The notes under the pieces were generated by a model. It was not told the origin of the DNA and did no database searches. It saw only the letters and a list, made by a program, of their open reading frames with translations. From Thermoplasmata archaeon (lineage in GTDB: Archaea; Thermoplasmatota; Thermoplasmata; Lutacidiplasmatales; UBA184): DNA of 52,966 bases. The position numbers were made by a program, and so were the translations under genes. This document shows, in pieces, positions 26,401 to 32,369 of the stretch (positions are counted from its first letter, which is position 1; each line of letters begins with the position of its first letter). Location: the NCBI GenBank assembly GCA_021817245.1, contig JAKAVQ010000015.1:1-52966 (forward strand). Reading direction: 5' to 3'.

Positions 26401-26551
26401 CGGAACCGGAAATGCTGCTCAGGGCACCATATCCACCCGCTCCGACCACGACGATAACCACGATGAGGACTACGATGGCCACCATCGAGGACATGCCCCG
26501 ACGATTCGACCGAAGCCCTACATTCGGCGTTCGCTCTTCGTTCGACGACAT
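23429..26551 (-). CDS. Peptide-binding protein (SBP_bac_5/DppA-like) with pilin-like N-terminus and PKD-like domains
   Basis: 1040 residues, about twice the usual size. The N-terminus has a short basic leader ending R17-R18-G19, then MSSMVAIVVLIVVIVVVGAG, which looks like an archaeal class III (type IV pilin) signal for PibD-like processing rather than a lipoprotein or Sec signal. A Ser/Thr linker leads to PKD-like beta domains (about 85-300; WGDGTTTTQSTGTFTHYY). The family-5 solute-binding fold runs from about 305 (DAVEVGGPPIGGTDPAYDYD, DEPIMNVFQTLVSYNG) to the end. Many N-x-S/T sequons. It surely serves the DppBCDF transporter encoded convergently 2 kb away. Own TATA box and GGGGAG ribosome-binding site. 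Confidence 0.9.
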   Translation of the reverse strand: MSSNEERTPNVGLRSNRRGMSSMVAIVVLIVVIVVVGAGGYGALSSISGSGTTTKSSCQPASICAPPTTLNDVKLYTPYTPGYGQTTASVAVGSPLPMTVSLTGGEIASSFNVAWGDGTTTTQSTGTFTHYYGQLGTYLINATAVVGGVTHTGTNSYFPIRVTQSLTNLTFGYFPTLVTTFTNATGGVYPWVAAGGSVNVSATYTVMPSAAGWTPGAPSLSSSGGTQSGLKSSATSVSATYTFSNPGFYTITMKGPTANSTATLYQDYTWSVDVLAANALVPSCSLCAAPTAKSPHPGQIDAVEVGGPPIGGTDPAYDYDTVGDEPIMNVFQTLVSYNGTQVGANYQSYVPTLSTCVPGSPQCTSLYGNDLVVNNTAVGGPEYWTFPIDPHARFYDPTTGQPQPVYPSDVMFSVARAIAYSTVPGPGYYNGWILAQSLLPNGNPAWDGGLHSPYNNTPQNILGSMLVNDSQYCPATAMSENGCITFNVWGGGLAWPNFLQLITDPLGGSVEECSYYVGLGAGLPGWTSAGANQACKLPGGFTTTNSTAWRSYVAGLSSTAYDAAEISAGSNYPAATPQTRTVAAGSGPFYLVSASFSIGYTMKANPYYVQPVGCAGNPACQPAPGTYANTVNVQWLLSDQQSIADYQAGFADVAGIFTSHASTEIALQQKGLIGILQAPTTDIAFMMPNLQINVPGLKLIDPQSTNIQANTFAYVGLRDFLAASFPYATVQNTLNTVLGLNFASTYAGYFPQYLGNIYPNGNTAVLSQFPNYNTSTGQFENPSTNPNQNHSAAWWWAQITNPSSPVYDPQFGAGGYTASNPLIFPLIGEIGATTLDATFKIWIPLISTLSGGVIQPTTFDLSFSQLGANIAAPGQTALDFWVLAWAADYASPWDFAIPMLLPDGTYSGPNAYYETLSQQQFGGNYNSASCVNSGATLANETYWASVSMIPTDCQGVVYNLTVAMVHDANSNANLAQSTQEYQLSDAIFTLMGFNVPDGQTNAVFTYAPWINPSSVNTNLILSGGIADIVWYQMSGNGVAA

Positions 26552-26597
26552 AGTTCACAGCTCCCCTAAGGGAGTCGGGAAAGCGAGACGGGGGGGA

Positions 26598-26607
26598 GTA
26601 TATATAC
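26598..26607 (-). promoter_or_regulatory. TATA box of the peptide-binding protein gene
   Basis: GTATATATAC (palindromic) centred about 51 nt from the ATG at 26551, so with a 5' UTR of roughly 25 nt. A GGGGAG element at 26561-26566, 9 nt before the ATG, supports the start. Confidence 0.7.
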
Positions 26608-26714
26608 CCTAGCTAGACCCTGACGCGACCGGACCCCTCGGTCGAGCGCGGACGGGGGAAAATGCGGGGACGGCGAGCGGGCCTCGCGTCGGCCCGACCG
26701 GCCGACCGACGCAT

Positions 26715-26723
26715 GAAATATAC
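26715..26723 (+). promoter_or_regulatory. TATA box of rpe-lig
   Basis: GAAATATAC, about 25 nt before the GTG at 26744, predicts leaderless transcription. It is divergent from the binding-protein promoter about 110 nt away. Confidence 0.6.
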
Positions 26724-26743
26724 CCCGACGCTGACCGGCCTCC

Positions 26744-27439
26744 GTGACCCCCCGGAACCTCTCCCGACGCATCGCCCCCTCCCTCCTCAGCGCCGACTTT
26801 GCCAACCTGCAAGCCGCCGTCGAGCTCGCCGAGCGCGCGGGGGCCGATGCCTTTCACTTGGACGTGATGGACGGACACTTCGTTCCGAACATCTCGTTCG
26901 GACCCGCGCTCGTCGCGGCCGTCCGGGCCCACACCCGTCTCCCGCTCGACGTGCATCTCATGGTCGACGATCCTCTCGCGCACGTGGCGGCGCTCGGGAA
27001 GGCCGGAGGCGACACGCTGGTCTTCCACCTCGAGTCCCGAGCGGAGCCGTCGGCCGTCATCCGCGAGGTCCGCGCGATGGGTCGCGCGGTCGGGATCGCT
27101 CTGAGGCCCGACACCCCGCTCGCAGCGGCCGAGCCGTTCCTCGACCACATCGATCAGCTTATGGTCATGAGCGTGCGGCCCGGCTTCTCCGGCCAGAAGT
27201 TCCACCCGGAGGTGCTCCCGAAGGTCCGGACCGCGCGCGAGCGGTTCGCGTCCCAGGGCCGGGCCGTCGACATCTCCATCGACGGAGGGGTGAACGTCGA
27301 GACGGGTCGGGAGGCCGCCGCGCACGGCGCGACGTTCTTCGTCTGCGGCGACTTCCTCTTCCGCGGCGGCGATCTTCCCGGGAATCTCCAGCGCCTGCGC
27401 AGGGGGATCGAAGAGGGGGCGGCGCGTGCGCTTCGATGA
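26744..27439 (+). CDS. rpe: Ribulose-phosphate 3-epimerase
   Basis: Interconverts ribulose 5-phosphate and xylulose 5-phosphate. 231 residues, family length. TIM-barrel hallmarks are all present: IAPSLLSADFANL, FHLDVMDGHFVPNISFGP (metal/acid-base residues), LDVHLMVDDP, MSVRPGFSGQKFHPEVLPKV and SIDGGVNVETGREAAAHGA. GTG start 25 nt after the TATA box; an earlier start would precede the transcript. Its 3' end overlaps the ligase start by 14 nt, so the two are co-translated. In archaea without an oxidative pentose pathway it may act in pentose supply. Confidence 0.95.
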   Translation: MTPRNLSRRIAPSLLSADFANLQAAVELAERAGADAFHLDVMDGHFVPNISFGPALVAAVRAHTRLPLDVHLMVDDPLAHVAALGKAGGDTLVFHLESRAEPSAVIREVRAMGRAVGIALRPDTPLAAAEPFLDHIDQLMVMSVRPGFSGQKFHPEVLPKVRTARERFASQGRAVDISIDGGVNVETGREAAAHGATFFVCGDFLFRGGDLPGNLQRLRRGIEEGAARALR

Positions 27440-29231
27440 ACTGACGGCCGCGTACGAGCGGCTCGAGGCGACCTCGAAACGCCTCGAGATGCGAGCGATC
27501 CTGGTCGAGCTCGTCCGGCCCCTGCGACCCCCGGACCTGGGTCGGGTGCTCTTCCTCTCCCAGGGGATGCTCCGTCCGGAGTACGAGGGCATCGAGCTCG
27601 GGGTCGCCGACTCGTTGGCCCGGCGGGCGGTGGCGGCGGCGACCGGATCCGACGAAGCCGAGGTAGCCCGGAGAACGAAGTCCTCCGGGGATCTCGGCAC
27701 GACCACCGCCGCGCTGCTCGAGAACGTGCGACGGCTCGAGACGGAGGGACCGCTCACCGTGGCGGAAGTCTACCGCGAGCTCACGCGCGTGGCGGAGGCG
27801 AAGGGTCCGGGCTCCCAGGAGGCGAAGGTCCAGATCCTTACCGGGCTCCTTGTTCGCGCGGCACCGGTCGAAGGTAAGTTCCTCGTCCGATTCGTGCTCG
27901 GGACGCTGCGCGTCGGCGTACGGGAGATGACGATCCTCGACGCCCTCGCGGAGGCGTTCGGGGACGGTTCGAAGGCGGCCCGGGCGGCGGTCGAGTCGGC
28001 GTTCAATCTCTCGAGCGACCTCGGCTACGTCGCGGGGGTCCTCGTCGAGCAGGGCGTCCCGGGTCTCGCGTCGATCACCCTCGAGATCGGCCGGCCCGTC
28101 CGGCCGATGCTCGCGGAGCGGGAACCGACTCTCGAGGCGGCGCTCGCACGCATGGGAGGCACGGCGGCGCTCGAGTACAAGTACGATGGGCTTCGGGTCC
28201 AGGCGCACATTCCGAAGCACGGTCCGGTCCGCCTCTTCTCCCGACGGCTCGAGGAGATCGGCCCTCAGTTCCCCGAGCTCGTCTCCGAGCTTCCGAACGC
28301 GGTCCGGGAACGACCGGCGATCCTCGAGGGCGAATGCGTGCCGATCGACCTCACCACGGGGGAGATCCTGCCGTTCCAGGAGGTCTCCCGGCGGCGGGGC
28401 CGCAAACACGATCTCGCTCGAGTCCAAGAAGAGGTCCCGGTCTGCCTGTTCGCCTTCGACCTGCTGCTCGAGGACGGACGACCGGTCTACGACCTGCCGT
28501 TCCCCGAGCGGAGAGCCCTTCTCGCCCGGCTCCTCCTTTCCACCGACCGGGTGCGCCTCGCCGAGCAACGGATCGTAGAGGATCTTTCCTCGGCGACCCA
28601 GTTCTTCGAGCAGGCCGTCGAGGCCGGCGGAGAGGGGGTGATGGTGAAGTCGCTCAAGGAGGGCAGCAGTTACCGCGCGGGCGCGCGCGGGTACTGGTGG
28701 ATCAAGTACAAGCGCGAGTACACGGTCGGACTTTCGGACTCGATCGACGGGGTCATCGTCGGGGCGTTCCAAGGTCGGGGCCGTCGGGCGGGCCACTACG
28801 GCGCCTACCTCCTTGCGGTCTACGATCCGGCTCGGGACCGATTCGAGTCGTTCTGCAAGGTCGGGACGGGATTCGACGACGCGATGCTCGCCGAGCTGCC
28901 GAAGCGGCTCGCGCGGTTCGAGTCGCCCGAACGCCCGCCCGGGATCGAGACCGGCCTCACCCCCGACCGATGGATGCGACCGGGCCTTGTCCTCGAGGTC
29001 CGCGGCGCCGAGCTCACGCTGAGCCCGATCCACCGCGCCGCGCAGGGAGCGATCCGGTCGGAGACCGGCCTCGCGCTGCGGTTCCCACGGTTCACCGGCC
29101 GCATCCGCGACGACAAGGGACCGACCGAGGCGACGACCTCCCCCGAGCTCCTCACGCTTTACCGGGCGCAGGTCCGGCAGGCCCCAAAGCCGGTCGGAGG
29201 GGAACGCCCGGGAACGGCCGGACCCGAGTGA
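27426..29231 (+). CDS. lig: ATP-dependent DNA ligase
   Basis: Seals nicks in replication and repair. 601 residues, like other archaeal ligases (550-610). The N-terminal DNA-binding domain (MRFDELTAAYERLEATSKRL, FLSQGMLRPEYEGIELGV) precedes the nucleotidyltransferase core: motif I EYKYDGLRVQAH with adenylated K252, motif III LFSRRLEEIG, motif IIIa ILEGECV, motif IV EGVMVKSL and motif V YWWIKYKREY. The OB-fold follows with FCKVGTGFDD and the C-terminal LRFPRFTGRIRDDKGPTEA. GTG start inside rpe. Confidence 0.96.
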   Translation: MRFDELTAAYERLEATSKRLEMRAILVELVRPLRPPDLGRVLFLSQGMLRPEYEGIELGVADSLARRAVAAATGSDEAEVARRTKSSGDLGTTTAALLENVRRLETEGPLTVAEVYRELTRVAEAKGPGSQEAKVQILTGLLVRAAPVEGKFLVRFVLGTLRVGVREMTILDALAEAFGDGSKAARAAVESAFNLSSDLGYVAGVLVEQGVPGLASITLEIGRPVRPMLAEREPTLEAALARMGGTAALEYKYDGLRVQAHIPKHGPVRLFSRRLEEIGPQFPELVSELPNAVRERPAILEGECVPIDLTTGEILPFQEVSRRRGRKHDLARVQEEVPVCLFAFDLLLEDGRPVYDLPFPERRALLARLLLSTDRVRLAEQRIVEDLSSATQFFEQAVEAGGEGVMVKSLKEGSSYRAGARGYWWIKYKREYTVGLSDSIDGVIVGAFQGRGRRAGHYGAYLLAVYDPARDRFESFCKVGTGFDDAMLAELPKRLARFESPERPPGIETGLTPDRWMRPGLVLEVRGAELTLSPIHRAAQGAIRSETGLALRFPRFTGRIRDDKGPTEATTSPELLTLYRAQVRQAPKPVGGERPGTAGPE

Positions 29232-29298
29232 GACCACCGCGCCTCCGCCCAAAGGCATAAGAATCCCTGCCCCGCTCGCCGGAGGTCGGGAACGGGCT

Positions 29299-29598
29299 AT
29301 GCTGGTCGAGATGACCGAACTCTTGGGACGCCAGATGTACACTCCGGAAGGACGCCTCCTCGGCGAGATCGACAATGTGGTCGTGGATGTGGAGGCGGCG
29401 AAGATCGACGGGCTCTACGTCGATGAGACCAGCCCGATGTTAGTTGAAGGCTCCCGCCCGACCAACGTCCCGTACCGGTGGGTCTCGGCGGTCAACGACG
29501 TCGTTCTCCTCAAGTACTTCCCGCGCCGGGTCTCGGTAAAGAAGGTGCCGGCCCGACCGGCGAAGGACGAGGAGCCCGTCGCCCCCGCCGCGCGCTAG
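29299..29598 (+). CDS. PRC-barrel domain protein
   Basis: 99 residues. The single archaeal PRC-barrel has the expected order: TELLGRQMYTPEGRLLGEID, then NVVVDVEAAKIDGLYVDET, PTNVPYRWVSAVNDVVLLKY and a short basic/proline tail. Such small PRC-barrel proteins are nearly universal in euryarchaea; a role in RNA metabolism or cell division (CdpB-like) has been proposed. A GGAGGT element is 12 nt before the ATG. It ends 4 nt before tRNA-Leu, so the two could share a transcript. Confidence 0.85.
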   Translation: MLVEMTELLGRQMYTPEGRLLGEIDNVVVDVEAAKIDGLYVDETSPMLVEGSRPTNVPYRWVSAVNDVVLLKYFPRRVSVKKVPARPAKDEEPVAPAAR

Positions 29599-29602
29599 CG
29601 GC

Positions 29603-29710
29603 GCGGGGATAGCCAAGCCCGGTAACGGCGCAGGACTTAAACGTCGGCCGACCGCCGCCGAAGAGATCCTGTCGCGTAGGCGTTCGCCGGTTCGAATCCG
29701 GCTCCCCGCA
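29603..29710 (+). tRNA. tRNA-Leu (anticodon TAA) with an intron of about 24 nt
   Basis: Acceptor stem GCGGGGA/TCCCCGC with discriminator A at 29710. D-arm GCC...GGC with GG in the loop. Anticodon stem CAGGA/TCCTG. T-arm GCCGG-TTCGAAT-CCGGC. A long variable arm with a CGC-GTAG-GCG stem is diagnostic of a class II tRNA. Anticodon TAA is at 29638-29640. The anticodon loop is too long by about 24 nt, consistent with an intron at the canonical 37/38 position (about 29642-29665). CCA is not encoded. Splicing would need the archaeal endonuclease and RtcB, the latter encoded at 43.7 kb. Confidence 0.93.
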
Positions 29711-29763
29711 TCGCCTTCCCCGGTACCGAAGCCGCCTTAGGACCCCGGAGACCTGGGGCGGTC

Positions 29764-30384
29764 GTGCGCCGCTCGGAGCTGATCCGGGTCCTCGCGCGGA
29801 TCCCGCCGCCCGCCCCGGCGCGCGCCGATCTCGAGCAGGTGATCACGCCGCCCGAGGCCGCGGCCGATCTCCTCTTCGCGGCCGAACGGTGGGACGGTCT
29901 CTCCGGTCGGTCGGTGCTCGACCTGGGATGCGGCACCGGCCGGCTCGCGATCGCGGCCGCCCTTCTCGGCGCCCGACCGGTCCACGCGGTCGAGATCGAT
30001 GCCCGGCTCCTCGAGGTCGCCCGAGGCGCCGCCGAAGCCGCCGGCGCCGAGGTCGCGTTCCACTCCGCGGACGTCCGCGCGTGGGAGGACCCCGCCGAGG
30101 TCGTCCTCATGAACCCTCCTTTCGGAGCGCAACGCCGCCACGCCGACCGGCCGTTCTGGGATCGGGCACTCGCCCTCGCGCGGCGCTCGGTCCACGCGTT
30201 CGCGCTGGCCGACTCCCGAAGCTTTATAGCGGCACGCGCGGTCGCACGCGGTGCCCACGTCCTCGAGACGCAACCGGTCGCCTGGGAACTGCCGCGGACG
30301 TTTCCGCACCATACCCGGCGTCGGGTGACGATCGCCGTCGACCGCTGGGCGATCCGAACGGAACCCCCTCATGAACGCTCCTGA
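29764..30384 (+). CDS. METTL5-like N6-adenine rRNA methyltransferase
   Basis: 206 residues, SAM-dependent Rossmann methyltransferase. LEQVITPPEAAADLLFAAE matches the METTL5/archaeal 'LEQYxT' opening; motif I is LDLGCGTGRLAIAAALLGA (glycines around 55-59); motif II AVEIDARLLEVA; and the catalytic NPPF is at 117-120 in VVLMNPPFGAQRRHAD, typical of N6-adenine (here 16S/18S-type A) methylation. GTG start. Its end overlaps the csl4 start by 14 nt. The link to RNA-processing genes suits an rRNA-modifying role. Confidence 0.85.
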   Translation: MRRSELIRVLARIPPPAPARADLEQVITPPEAAADLLFAAERWDGLSGRSVLDLGCGTGRLAIAAALLGARPVHAVEIDARLLEVARGAAEAAGAEVAFHSADVRAWEDPAEVVLMNPPFGAQRRHADRPFWDRALALARRSVHAFALADSRSFIAARAVARGAHVLETQPVAWELPRTFPHHTRRRVTIAVDRWAIRTEPPHERS

Positions 30385-30949
30385 GCTCCCGAAACTGGTG
30401 CTTCCCGGCGACTACCTCGGCGCGGCCGAGGAGTTCCTCCCCGGACGCGGAACGTACGAGAACCGAGGGCGGATCTACGCGTCGGTCCTCGGGACCGCGA
30501 CGGTCGACCCCCGGGACCGCACGGTGCACGTCGACGCCCGCAACGGCATCCCGGAGATTCAGGAGGGCGAGCTCGTGTACGCGCGGATCGACGAGATCAA
30601 GACCGCGATGGCGGTCTGCACGATCGTTTCGACCGGGACGAGCCGTCGTCCTGTCCCGGGCAACCCGGAAGGAACGGTCCATATCTCGAAGGCCCGGGAA
30701 GGCTACACGGAGTCGCTGAGCGGAGAGTTCGCGGTCGGGGACGTCCTCGTCGCGCGGGTCCTTCAGAGCCGCCCGTCGGTCAAGCTCTCGACGGCCGCCG
30801 CGACGCTCGGGGTGGTGGCCGCCCGTTGCCAGGTCTGCCATGCCCTTCTGACCGCTGGCCCGAAGGAACTCCACTGTCCCCGCTGCGGCAACCGAGAGCA
30901 CCGCAAGCTCGCGCAGGGCCCCCGACCCGGCGGGCCGGCCGAGGAATGA
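30371..30949 (+). CDS. csl4: Exosome RNA-binding subunit Csl4
   Basis: 192 residues. Caps the archaeal exosome (Rrp41/Rrp42) and recruits RNA and DnaG. Order: N-terminal beta domain (LVLPGDYLGAAEEFLPGRGT, the family hallmark), S1 domain (about 65-140, with GTVHISKAREGYTESLSGEF and VLVARVLQ) and a C-terminal zinc ribbon with C153, C156, C169 and C172. ATG within the methyltransferase gene; stop overlapping the SHMT start (ATGA). Rrp41/Rrp42 are not in the window. Confidence 0.95.
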   Translation: MNAPELPKLVLPGDYLGAAEEFLPGRGTYENRGRIYASVLGTATVDPRDRTVHVDARNGIPEIQEGELVYARIDEIKTAMAVCTIVSTGTSRRPVPGNPEGTVHISKAREGYTESLSGEFAVGDVLVARVLQSRPSVKLSTAAATLGVVAARCQVCHALLTAGPKELHCPRCGNREHRKLAQGPRPGGPAEE

Positions 30950-32178
30950 GCCCGTCCGTCGAGGACGAAGAGCGGCGGCTCGCGTCCCTCGTCCGGGCGC
31001 ACGACCGCTGGCGCGGACGCGAGTCGTTCAACCTACTTCCGAGCGAGAACTCCCTTTCCCCCACGTCCCGCCGCTACCTCGGGAGCGACCTCGCGGGACG
31101 CTACACCCTCCCGGTGCCCGTTACGCTCGAGGGGGAGACGCTCGACAACAGCTACACCGGGACGCGCTACACCGACCAGATCGAGCAGCTCGCGAACGCG
31201 GCGGCGGGTCGGGTGTTCCGGGCCCGATTCGCGACGACCCGCCCCCTCTCCGGACACCTCGCGGCGCTCTCGGCGCTGGTCCCGCTCCTCCCGCCGAAGG
31301 GAACGCTGCTCGCGATCCCACCCGGCGAGGGGGGATACGACGGGTACGCCGCCGACTACGTGCCCAAGGTGTTCGGCTACTCCGTCCGAGCCCTGCCGAC
31401 CCGTGGGCCCTGTCACCGCGTGGAGGCCGAGCCGGCGATCGACGCGATCCGTCGCGAGCGGCCGGACGCGGTCGTACTCGGGCAGAGCTTCTTCCTCTTC
31501 CCCTATCCCCTGCGAGAGATCGCGGAGGCCGCGCACGAGGTCGGGGCGCTCGTGCTTTACGACGCCTCGCACGTGCTGGGGCTGATCGCCGGCGGGGTCT
31601 TCCAGGACCCGCTGCGGGAGGGCGCGGACGTGCTCTTCGGCAGCACGCACAAGTCCTTCCCCGGCCCGCAGGGGGGCCTTCTCGTCACCGATCGGGAGGA
31701 TCTCTTCCAGCGGATCGATCCATGGCTCGTCTGGAGGATCTTCGACAACGCGCATTGGAACCGCATCGCGGGCCTCGCGCAGACCCTCCTCGAGCTCGAG
31801 CGAAATGGGACCGAGTACGCGCGCACCGTGGTCGCCAACTCCCGGGCGCTCGGCCGAGCCCTTGCGGACGGCGGCCTTCCCCTCCTCGGGGAAGAGTGGG
31901 GGTTCTCGGAGTCGCACCAGCTCCACTTGGACCGAGCGCGGCTCCGGGAACGCCACGGCCTCGGCACCGGGGCGCTCGCACGCCGGCTCGAGACCCAACG
32001 GCTGCTCATCGACCTTGTCGGACGGATCGGTACCGCCGAGGTTGCTCGACTGGGCCTCGGACCGGGCGAGATGGCCCGGCTCGCCGACCTCCTCCTCCGT
32101 GCGGGACTGCGTCGGGAGAAGGTCGCGGCGGAGGTTCTGCGCTGGCGTCGGGAGTACCCCGAGCTCAAGTACCGCTGA
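30946..32178 (+). CDS. glyA: Serine hydroxymethyltransferase, archaeal type
   Basis: PLP-dependent enzyme converting serine to glycine with transfer of a one-carbon unit to a pterin. 410 residues. FNLLPSENSLSPTSRRYLGS, YTGTRYTDQIEQLANAAAGR, GHLAALSALVPLL, VLYDASHVLGLIAGGVFQDP and LFGSTHKSFPGPQGG with the PLP lysine K236 match SHMT. The sequence is divergent from bacterial GlyA, and some archaeal relatives have not been tested biochemically, so an aldolase-like activity is an alternative. It overlaps csl4 by 4 nt, and its stop is followed by a 190-nt gap. Confidence 0.86.
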   Translation: MSPSVEDEERRLASLVRAHDRWRGRESFNLLPSENSLSPTSRRYLGSDLAGRYTLPVPVTLEGETLDNSYTGTRYTDQIEQLANAAAGRVFRARFATTRPLSGHLAALSALVPLLPPKGTLLAIPPGEGGYDGYAADYVPKVFGYSVRALPTRGPCHRVEAEPAIDAIRRERPDAVVLGQSFFLFPYPLREIAEAAHEVGALVLYDASHVLGLIAGGVFQDPLREGADVLFGSTHKSFPGPQGGLLVTDREDLFQRIDPWLVWRIFDNAHWNRIAGLAQTLLELERNGTEYARTVVANSRALGRALADGGLPLLGEEWGFSESHQLHLDRARLRERHGLGTGALARRLETQRLLIDLVGRIGTAEVARLGLGPGEMARLADLLLRAGLRREKVAAEVLRWRREYPELKYR

Positions 32179-32331
32179 ATGGAGCCGCCGCCGCCCGCTC
32201 CCGAACGTGGAGGTCGCGGCTCCCCTCCAGGAGCGGGATAAGGAACCTCCCACGACGTGCGAAGGAGCACCGGGCCGAGAGCTCCTTTTCTAGCGATAGA
32301 GAAGGAAAGAAGGAAGGGGGAATGGGTTGGC

Positions 32332-32351
32332 CGCCCCGCCGAAGCGGGGCG
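32332..32351 (-). terminator. Hairpin with pyrimidine tail at a convergent gene junction
   Basis: CGCCCCGC-CGAA-GCGGGGCG is a perfect 8-bp stem with a tetraloop, 19 nt after the surface-protein stop. On the minus strand it is followed after about 10 nt by a long C/T-rich tract (CCCCCTTCCTTCTTTCCTTC). It probably ends the minus-strand gene and shields glyA. Confidence 0.6.
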
Positions 32352-32369
32352 CCACGAAGCGGGCCTTGC

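Noticed and set aside
23330..26569. 1079-codon open frame on the plus strand, antisense to the peptide-binding protein
   Set aside because: Arg/Val/Gly-rich, no recognisable domains; it mirrors the minus-strand gene, which has a clear signal, PKD-like and solute-binding domains. GC-rich codon use leaves antisense frames open.
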